From the NCBI GenBank assembly GCA_040904785.1, contig JBBDSV010000020.1, forward strand, positions 1 through 9,438: a stretch of DNA of 9,438 nucleotides, read 5' to 3'. This DNA is from JBBDSV01 sp040904785. Its GTDB lineage: Bacteria > Actinomycetota > Nitriliruptoria > Nitriliruptorales > Nitriliruptoraceae. Position 1 is the stretch's first letter; each line of letters starts with the position of its first letter. The notes under the pieces were generated by a model, which was given only the letters and a program-made list of their open reading frames with translations, had not been told where the DNA came from and made no database searches. Shown piece by piece: positions 4,312 through 9,438 of the stretch. Both the position numbers and the translations under genes were made by a program.

Positions 4312-6984
4312 GTGAGCGCACGTCGGTCGTTGGTGCTGCTCGACGGGCACAGCTTGGCGTATCGCGCCTTCTATGCGTTGCCGGACAGCCTACGCACGCA
4401 GAGCGGCGCGTTGACGAACGCGGTGTTCGGCTTCACGAGCATGCTCATCAAGCTGCTCGCTGACCGTGATCCCGATGCTATCGCCGTCGCATTCGACATG
4501 GGCCGAGACGTGGAGCGGACCGCGGCGTTTCCGGCGTACAAGGCCAATCGCGCCGCTACGCCGGACGACTTCAAGCCCCAGATCGACATGATCAAGCAAG
4601 TCCTCGAAACGCTTCAGATTCCCACCATCGAGGTCGCAGGCGTCGAGGCGGACGACGTGCTCGCGACGGTCGCCGACCGGGCGGTCGCAGAGGGGTATCA
4701 CGTGTTCATTGTCACCGGCGATCGCGACGCGATGCAACTGGTCAGTGACGAATTGACGGTCCTCTACACACTGCGAGGGATCAGCGAGGTTGCGGAGATG
4801 ACGCCGATTGCGGTCGAGGAACGGTTCGGGGTGCCGCCCTCGTCCTACCTCACGCTGGCCGCGTTGCGCGGGGACACGTCGGACAATCTGCCCGGCGTGC
4901 CCGGAGTCGGCGACAAGACCGCCGCCAAGCTCGTACGCGAGTTCGGCGACATCGACGGGATCTATGCGCACATCGACGAGATCGGCGGCACGAAAGTGCC
5001 GCGCATGCTCGTCGAACACGAGTCGCAGGTCCGGACAAATGCTCGCCTCATGCGGCTACGTCGGGACGTGGAAGTTGACGCATCGCCCGAGGCGCTCACG
5101 CGTGCCGGCATCGACGCATCTGCCGTTCGCGAGCTGTTCATGACCCTGGAATTCCGGACCTTGTACGAGCGGCTGATCACCGACGTCCTCGAGAGCGACG
5201 ACGCCGCCGACGTCGAAGCGTTGCACAGCCGTCCGCAACTGCTGGACAGCGTCAGCCTTGCCTCCTGGCTGCGCGCTGCCGGTTCACCTGTGACCGTGCT
5301 CGCAGCGAGCGCTGGCAGGCCGCCTGATGTCCAGTGGACGAGCGTCGGTCTCGCCGCCCCCGACTGCCAGCCGGCGGCGGTGCTCCTCGATGCCCTCGAC
5401 CAGGACGCGTCGACCGCGCTCGAAGACCTTCTCGCCGATCCCGCCACGACGAAAACAACCCATGATCTCAAGGCGCTGCATCACGCCGTCGCGACACGTG
5501 GATGGTCGCTCGCGGGCGTTGTGCTCGACACCCAGCTCGCCGCCTATCTCATCAGCCCCGAGCAGCGTGCGTTCGATCTCGACCGGCTCGCCCTTCAGCA
5601 CCTGGCGCGCACGATTCGTCCCGAATCCGCACCCGACGACACGGCGCAGCTGGCGCTGACCGTCGATGCTGACGCATGGAAGGAGCAGGCGCTGCGTGCG
5701 GAAGCAGCGCGGCTGCTCGCGGAAACGCTCGGGACGCAACTCGATGAACGCGGCCAACGCGCGCTGCTCGACAACATCGAAATGCCACTCGCGGGTGTAC
5801 TGGCCCGAATGGAACACGCCGGGATCGCGGTCGATCGGACCGTGCTCGAGGACTTGCGTTCCCGGATCGTTGGCCGCGTGGAAAAACTCGAAGCAGACAT
5901 CCGCACGTACGCGGGCCGCGCTTTCAATATCGCCTCAGGTCCGCAACTGCAGCAGGTGCTCTTTGACGAGCTCGACCTACCGCGAACACGCAAGATCAAG
6001 ACCGGATATTCAACGGATGCTCAGGCGTTGAGCGGTCTCCGCGGGAGACACCCGATCATCGAGGCGATCCTCGAGTGGCGTGAGCTGACAAAGTTGATCA
6101 CCACCTACATCGATGCGTTGCCGCCCCTGATCGATGCCTCGACGGGCCGAATTCACACCACGCTCTCGCAGACGATCGCGGCAACCGGTCGCCTCGCATC
6201 TTCCCAGCCGAACATGCAGAACATCCCGGTGCGTCGGCCTGAAGGCCGCGAGATCCGCCGGGCATTCGTTCCCGGATCCGGATTCGACATCCTGCTGGTT
6301 GCCGACTATTCGCAGATCGAGCTGCGGATCCTGGCGCATCTGTCCGCCGACGACGGGTTACTCAGCGCGTTCGCCGCCGGTGAAGACATCCATGCGACAA
6401 CCGCGGCAAAGATCTTCGACATGCCTCTCGATGCTGTCGACAGCACCCTGCGTGATCGCGCCAAGGCGGTCAACTATGGGCTCGCCTACGGTCTGACCTC
6501 CTACGGCCTCGCACAGCAACTCGGCATCCCACCCGATGAAGCACAGGAGATCGTCGACGCCTATTTCGACCGATTCCCGGGTGTCCGCGCCTTCCTCGAA
6601 GACGCCGTCACCGCCGCAACCCGGGACGGATACACGACGACGATGTTCGGACGCCGGCGTTACCTACCGGACCTGCGCTCTGATGACCGTCAACGGCGTC
6701 AGATGGCGGAACGCATGGCGCTCAACGCGCCGATCCAGGGAACCGCTGCCGACATCATCAAGCTGGCGATGATCGCCTTGCAGCGTGCGATCGACGACGC
6801 CTCGCTGCGTACGCAACTGCTCCTGCAAGTGCACGACGAAGTCATTCTCGAGGTCCCCGACGACGAACGTGATGCGGCACGAGACCTTGTGGTCGATGCC
6901 CTCTCCGGTGTCGCCGACCTCGCGGTGCCGCTGGACGTTGACACGGCGTTCGGCACGACCTGGTTCGACGCGCAGAAGCACTGA
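4312..6984 (+). CDS. polA: DNA polymerase I
   Basis: This encodes an 890-aa family A DNA polymerase that fills gaps in excision repair and removes Okazaki primers. The 5' nuclease domain covers about residues 5-290 (LLDGHSLAYRAFYAL, EADDVLA, TGDRDAMQL, GDTSDNLPGVPGVGDKTA), with its acidic metal-binding residues present. The middle domain (about 305-480) is degenerate: where E. coli has the DTE of Exo I this protein reads LAASA (330-334), so proofreading is almost surely absent, as in mycobacterial PolA and Taq. The polymerase domain (about 490-890) is intact: motif A VADYSQIELR with D665, motif B RDRAKAVNYGLAYG with K718 and Tyr722, and motif C VHDE with H841 and D842. Tyr722 sits at the O-helix position that is Phe in E. 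coli and Taq. The GTG at 4312 is supported by GGAAGG and by the family N-terminus. It is divergent from the CnoX-like gene and convergent with the Ig-like gene. Confidence 0.98.
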   Translation: MSARRSLVLLDGHSLAYRAFYALPDSLRTQSGALTNAVFGFTSMLIKLLADRDPDAIAVAFDMGRDVERTAAFPAYKANRAATPDDFKPQIDMIKQVLETLQIPTIEVAGVEADDVLATVADRAVAEGYHVFIVTGDRDAMQLVSDELTVLYTLRGISEVAEMTPIAVEERFGVPPSSYLTLAALRGDTSDNLPGVPGVGDKTAAKLVREFGDIDGIYAHIDEIGGTKVPRMLVEHESQVRTNARLMRLRRDVEVDASPEALTRAGIDASAVRELFMTLEFRTLYERLITDVLESDDAADVEALHSRPQLLDSVSLASWLRAAGSPVTVLAASAGRPPDVQWTSVGLAAPDCQPAAVLLDALDQDASTALEDLLADPATTKTTHDLKALHHAVATRGWSLAGVVLDTQLAAYLISPEQRAFDLDRLALQHLARTIRPESAPDDTAQLALTVDADAWKEQALRAEAARLLAETLGTQLDERGQRALLDNIEMPLAGVLARMEHAGIAVDRTVLEDLRSRIVGRVEKLEADIRTYAGRAFNIASGPQLQQVLFDELDLPRTRKIKTGYSTDAQALSGLRGRHPIIEAILEWRELTKLITTYIDALPPLIDASTGRIHTTLSQTIAATGRLASSQPNMQNIPVRRPEGREIRRAFVPGSGFDILLVADYSQIELRILAHLSADDGLLSAFAAGEDIHATTAAKIFDMPLDAVDSTLRDRAKAVNYGLAYGLTSYGLAQQLGIPPDEAQEIVDAYFDRFPGVRAFLEDAVTAATRDGYTTTMFGRRRYLPDLRSDDRQRRQMAERMALNAPIQGTAADIIKLAMIALQRAIDDASLRTQLLLQVHDEVILEVPDDERDAARDLVVDALSGVADLAVPLDVDTAFGTTWFDAQKH

Positions 6985-7025
6985 TCCTGAGCGTGAACCC
7001 TTGCCGCGCAACGGTCGCGTGCGGG

Positions 7026-7409
7026 TCAATCGACCGCGACTTCACACGTGCGTAGGCCGGCGTCGCGATCCCAGGCGACGCCGCCTGCCGCGACATCGTC
7101 GACATCGATGCGGTACGTACCGGCAGGTCCCGTCATCCGGAATTGCACCCTCCCGAACATGTCGGTGGTGGCTTCTGCGCGCGCCGTGCGGTGCGGACCG
7201 GTCACTCGTACCGCGACGAAGAAGTCGGGGCACCGCCGATCTTCCGCGTCACGAACTTCGAGCAGAAACGTCACACGCGCGGCGTCGTCGAGGTATTCGA
7301 CGGGCAGCGCTCGCAGGGTCGCGATCCGGATCGGAGCCGCGAACAATCCGGACTTCGGCAGGTCGTCGGGATGTCGTTCGACAGTTGCTGCACGCCGGGA
7401 TCTGCGCAT
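7026..7409 (-). CDS. Hypothetical protein with an Ig-like/transthyretin-like beta-sandwich pattern
   Basis: I do not recognise a named family. From the ATG at 7409 the product is 127 aa. After a basic N-terminus (MRRSRR) it has the alternating pattern of a beta-sandwich: VTFLLEVRD (46-54), FFVAVRV (63-69), then ATTDMFGRVQF (80-90) and AGTYRIDV (96-103). The T-x-x-G-x-V-x-F followed by AGTY is typical of Big_1, CarboxypepD_reg and transthyretin-like domains. These are usually extracellular, yet no signal peptide or transmembrane segment is seen. Two cysteines (60 and 122) could pair. The start is uncertain. The frame is open to a GTG at 7499, which overlaps the tag stop and would add 30 residues; the ATG has only a weak ACAGG upstream. 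It lies 74 bp after tag on the same strand, so cotranscription is likely. Coding status rests on the coherent strand pattern; overlapping plus-strand frames look low-complexity. Confidence 0.62.
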   Translation of the reverse strand: MRRSRRAATVERHPDDLPKSGLFAAPIRIATLRALPVEYLDDAARVTFLLEVRDAEDRRCPDFFVAVRVTGPHRTARAEATTDMFGRVQFRMTGPAGTYRIDVDDVAAGGVAWDRDAGLRTCEVAVD

Positions 7410-7483
7410 GATGTTGCCTGTCGTCGTCCGGCCGGAACGCTTGGCGGTTAACACGTCGACGTTGGACGGTAGCGCGGCGGTGA

Positions 7484-8113
7484 TCAAGCGTCGGGGCACG
7501 TCTCACAGCCGACGATGTGGTCGTTGACGGCACCGACGGACTGGAGGAACGCGTACGCAGACGTCGGTCCCAAGAACCGCCAGCCGGCGCGTCGAAGATC
7601 GCGAGCCAACGCCACCGACGATGGGGTCGTCACCGGGATGTCTGCGCGGGTTCTCGGCCGGACATGGTCGGTCGGGGTGAAGTCCGCAATGACGCTGGCA
7701 AACGATCCGTGCGCGGCGATGAGCGACTGTGCCACGCGGGCGTTGTCCAACACCGCCTCGATCTTTCCTCGGTGGCGAATGATGTCCGCGTCGCCGAGTG
7801 CCTCGGCAACGAATCGGTCGCGTGGCGCCCCGTCGAGCGCTGCCAGCCGATCGATGTCGAAGTTGAAGAAGCGGGCGCGCAGCGCGGTCCGTCGACGAAG
7901 GATCGTTAACCAGGACAGTCCGGCCTGAAATCCCTCGAGGCACAACTTCTCGAACAGGCGACGATCGTCGGTCACCGCCCGACCCCACTCGACATCGTGG
8001 TAGTCCGTGTAGTCGGCGTGTCCCTGGCACCACCAACAGCGGCGTCGACCATCTGCTCCGATATGCAGCGCGTCGTCGCTCGACACCGCGACACGTTCAT
8101 CGCCCGCTACCAT
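7484..8113 (-). CDS. tag: DNA-3-methyladenine glycosylase I
   Basis: This encodes a 209-aa base-excision-repair enzyme that removes N3-methyladenine from alkylated DNA. It aligns well with E. coli Tag. The zinc ligands are Cys26 and His39 at the N-terminal side (CWWCQG ... DYHDVEWG) and His199 and Cys203 at the C-terminal side (NDHIVGC). The base-recognition glutamate is Glu60 in LCLEGFQAGLSW, with stacking Trp68. The conserved IIRHRGKIEAVLDNAR block is at 111-126. The N-terminus has about 22 extra residues before the first zinc cysteine compared with E. coli. The ATG at 8113 is kept because GGAGGG lies 7 nt upstream. Two additional cysteines (29 and 206) lie close to the zinc ligands. It is divergent from rpsA, and a small Ig-like gene follows on the same strand. 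Confidence 0.96.
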   Translation of the reverse strand: MVAGDERVAVSSDDALHIGADGRRRCWWCQGHADYTDYHDVEWGRAVTDDRRLFEKLCLEGFQAGLSWLTILRRRTALRARFFNFDIDRLAALDGAPRDRFVAEALGDADIIRHRGKIEAVLDNARVAQSLIAAHGSFASVIADFTPTDHVRPRTRADIPVTTPSSVALARDLRRAGWRFLGPTSAYAFLQSVGAVNDHIVGCETCPDA

Positions 8114-8120
8114 GGTTTAG

Positions 8121-8126
8121 CCCTCC
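8121..8126 (-). promoter_or_regulatory. Ribosome binding site of tag
   Basis: GGAGGG on the minus strand sits 7 nt before the ATG at 8113. It is a near-ideal Shine-Dalgarno sequence and fixes the start. Confidence 0.75.
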
Positions 8127-8193
8127 GTCGACCGTTGTCACGGGCCCGCCACGCTGGCGCAACCGTTGACACGAGCACGCTGGGCTGCGAACC

Positions 8194-8223
8194 TCGGCAG
8201 GCCTACTACCAGGTGCATAGTGT
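8194..8223 (+). promoter_or_regulatory. Candidate rpsA promoter in the tag-rpsA divergent region
   Basis: TAGTGT at 8218-8223 fits TAnnnT. TCGGCA at 8194-8199 (4 of 6 matches to TTGACA) is 18 nt upstream. Transcription would start near 8230 and leave a leader of about 85 nt. A perfect TTGACA also occurs at 8166-8171, but no acceptable -10 follows at 16-18 nt. I found no clear promoter for tag on the other strand. The rest of the 202-bp gap (8114-8315) holds no gene that I can support. Confidence 0.32.
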
Positions 8224-8315
8224 GCCGTGTCGGCCAATGTCGACCCGGGCCCGCGCCAGGTCCACCTGACAGACGCACCTTCCCTCCTGTCCACCAAACG
8301 AAGAGAACGCCCCCG

Positions 8316-9438
8316 ATGTCCGAGACCCCGACTCCAGAATCCACCCCGAATGCCGTCGACGATGTTGTCGTCCTGCAGGAACCCGGGGGGACCCTCACCT
8401 CGACCGGCGATGTGATCGTCGACAATGATCTTTCGGACGCCGATTTCGAGGCGGCCTTGGAAGACACCGTTCAGGCGGTCGAAGAGGGCAAGATCATCGA
8501 GGGTGTCGTCGTCAAGGTCGATCCTGACGAGGTCCTGCTCGACATCGGGTGGAAGTCTGAAGGCGTCATTCCGTCGCGCGAGCTGTCGATCAAGCTCGAT
8601 GTCGACCCCAACGAGATCGTGCAGGTCGGCGATGTCGTCGAAGCACTCGTGATGCGCAAGGAGGACGAGGAGGGTCGGCTCGTTCTATCGAAGAAGCGCG
8701 CACAGTACGAACGGGCATGGGGAACGATCGAACGCATCTACGCCGAGGACCGCACGGTTGCCGGCACGGTCATTGAGGTCGTCAAGGGTGGGCTCATCCT
8801 CGACATCGGCTTGCGCGGTTTCCTGCCCGCATCACTCGTCGAGATGCGGCGTGTGCGTGATCTCGCCCCGTATGTCGGCGAACAGCTCGAGTGCAAGATC
8901 ATCGAGCTCGACCGCAATCGGAACAATGTCGTGCTCTCACGGCGCAAGTTCCTCGAAGAGACGCAGAGCGAATTTCGCAACGAATTCCTTGAATCGCTCA
9001 ACAAGGGCGAGATTCGGGCCGGTGTCGTCAGTTCGATCGTCAACTTCGGCGCCTTCGTCGATCTGGGTGGCGTCGATGGTCTCGTCCACGTCTCGGAACT
9101 CTCGTGGAAGCACATCGATCATCCGTCCGAGGTCGTCGAGGTCGGCGACGAAGTTGAGGTCGAGGTGCTCGATGTCGACCTTGAACGGGAACGGGTCAGC
9201 CTGTCGCTCAAGGCGACGCAGGAGGATCCATGGCAGCGGTTCGCCCGCGAACACGCGGTCGGCGAAGTGGTTGACGGCGAAGTAACGAAACTCGTGCCGT
9301 TCGGTGCCTTCGTCAAGGTTGCCGATGGAATCGAAGGCCTCGTCCACATCTCGGAACTCGCGGAACGGCACGTCGAGGTGCCCGAAGCGGTCGTCAACGT
9401 CGGCGACAAGATCGAGGTCAAGGTCATCGACATCGACA
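8316..9438 (+). CDS. rpsA: 30S ribosomal protein S1, 5' part (continues beyond the window)
   Basis: The first 374 codons are present, with no stop before the window end. S1 binds single-stranded mRNA at the 30S platform and helps initiation. After an acidic, low-complexity leader (about 1-57), four S1/OB-fold repeats are visible. R1 is about 58-126 (IIEGVVVKVDPDEVLLDIG, ending in RLVLSKKRAQYERAW). R2 is 147-210 (VAGTVIEVVKGGLILDIG). R3 is 233-300 (IRAGVVSSIVNFGAFVDLG, GLVHVSELS, RVSLSLK). R4 begins near 317 (VDGEVTKLVPFGAFVKV, GLVHISEL). R3 and R4 keep the canonical FGAFV and GLVH(V/I)SEL RNA-binding pattern; R1 and R2 are the divergent ribosome-docking type. Actinobacterial S1 proteins normally have four S1 domains and a further tail, so roughly a quarter is probably missing. 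The ATG at 8316 follows an AG-rich stretch (GAAGAGA, about 8300-8306). It is divergent from tag. Confidence 0.97.
   Translation, partial: MSETPTPESTPNAVDDVVVLQEPGGTLTSTGDVIVDNDLSDADFEAALEDTVQAVEEGKIIEGVVVKVDPDEVLLDIGWKSEGVIPSRELSIKLDVDPNEIVQVGDVVEALVMRKEDEEGRLVLSKKRAQYERAWGTIERIYAEDRTVAGTVIEVVKGGLILDIGLRGFLPASLVEMRRVRDLAPYVGEQLECKIIELDRNRNNVVLSRRKFLEETQSEFRNEFLESLNKGEIRAGVVSSIVNFGAFVDLGGVDGLVHVSELSWKHIDHPSEVVEVGDEVEVEVLDVDLERERVSLSLKATQEDPWQRFAREHAVGEVVDGEVTKLVPFGAFVKVADGIEGLVHISELAERHVEVPEAVVNVGDKIEVKVIDID

Noticed and set aside
7014..7040. GTCGCG/CGCGAC inverted repeat between polA and the Ig-like gene as a terminator
   Set aside because: The stem is only 6 bp with a 15-nt loop and no T-tract, and it includes coding bases of the minus-strand gene. 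It is too weak to call.
7048..7527. 159-aa plus-strand open frame over the Ig-like gene
   Set aside because: Composition is mostly Arg/Ser/Thr/Ala with no strand pattern. The minus-strand frame has coherent protein features and lies in line with tag.

Overview
The window comes from a GC-rich actinobacterium and is mostly conserved chromosomal backbone. The evidence is an ANTAR response regulator of the PdtaR type, a DNA polymerase I with a degenerate proofreading domain, and an S1 ribosomal protein with actinobacterial sequence features. The order pdtaR ... polA ... rpsA matches the order I recall for Mycobacterium (Rv1626-Rv1629-Rv1630). A tRNA gene without an encoded CCA, GTG starts and the overall sequence style would suit a deep-branching class such as Acidimicrobiia. 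That class assignment is an inference that I could not test here.

Layout, left to right: (1) the 3' part of a class II tRNA, most likely tRNA-Leu(CAA), at 1-53; (2) pdtaR, plus strand, 104-751, ending in a strong hairpin that contains its stop codon; (3) a gap of about 215 bp with two further hairpins and a weak promoter candidate; (4) a three-gene polar amino-acid ABC transporter operon, plus strand, 969-3321 (lipoprotein binding protein, permease, ATPase), with both internal junctions overlapping; (5) a thioredoxin-TPR protein of the CnoX/YbbN type, minus strand, 3372-4193, convergent with the ABC operon; (6) a 118-bp divergent promoter region carrying a perfect 9-bp inverted repeat; (7) polA, plus strand, 4312-6984; (8) a small Ig-like hypothetical protein and tag (3-methyladenine DNA glycosylase I), both minus strand, 7026-8113, convergent with polA and probably one transcript read from tag; (9) a divergent intergenic region of about 200 bp; (10) rpsA, plus strand, from 8316 and cut off by the window end after four S1 repeats.

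Functional themes are amino-acid uptake (ABC operon), DNA repair and replication (polA, tag), protein and redox homeostasis (CnoX-like), antitermination-type RNA regulation (PdtaR) and translation (rpsA).

I looked for an undescribed system and did not find a convincing one. The least explained items are the small cytosolic Ig-like protein downstream of tag, the inverted repeat between cnoX and polA, and the structured leader ahead of the ABC operon. There is no sign of mobile elements, CRISPR, phage genes or pseudogenes.
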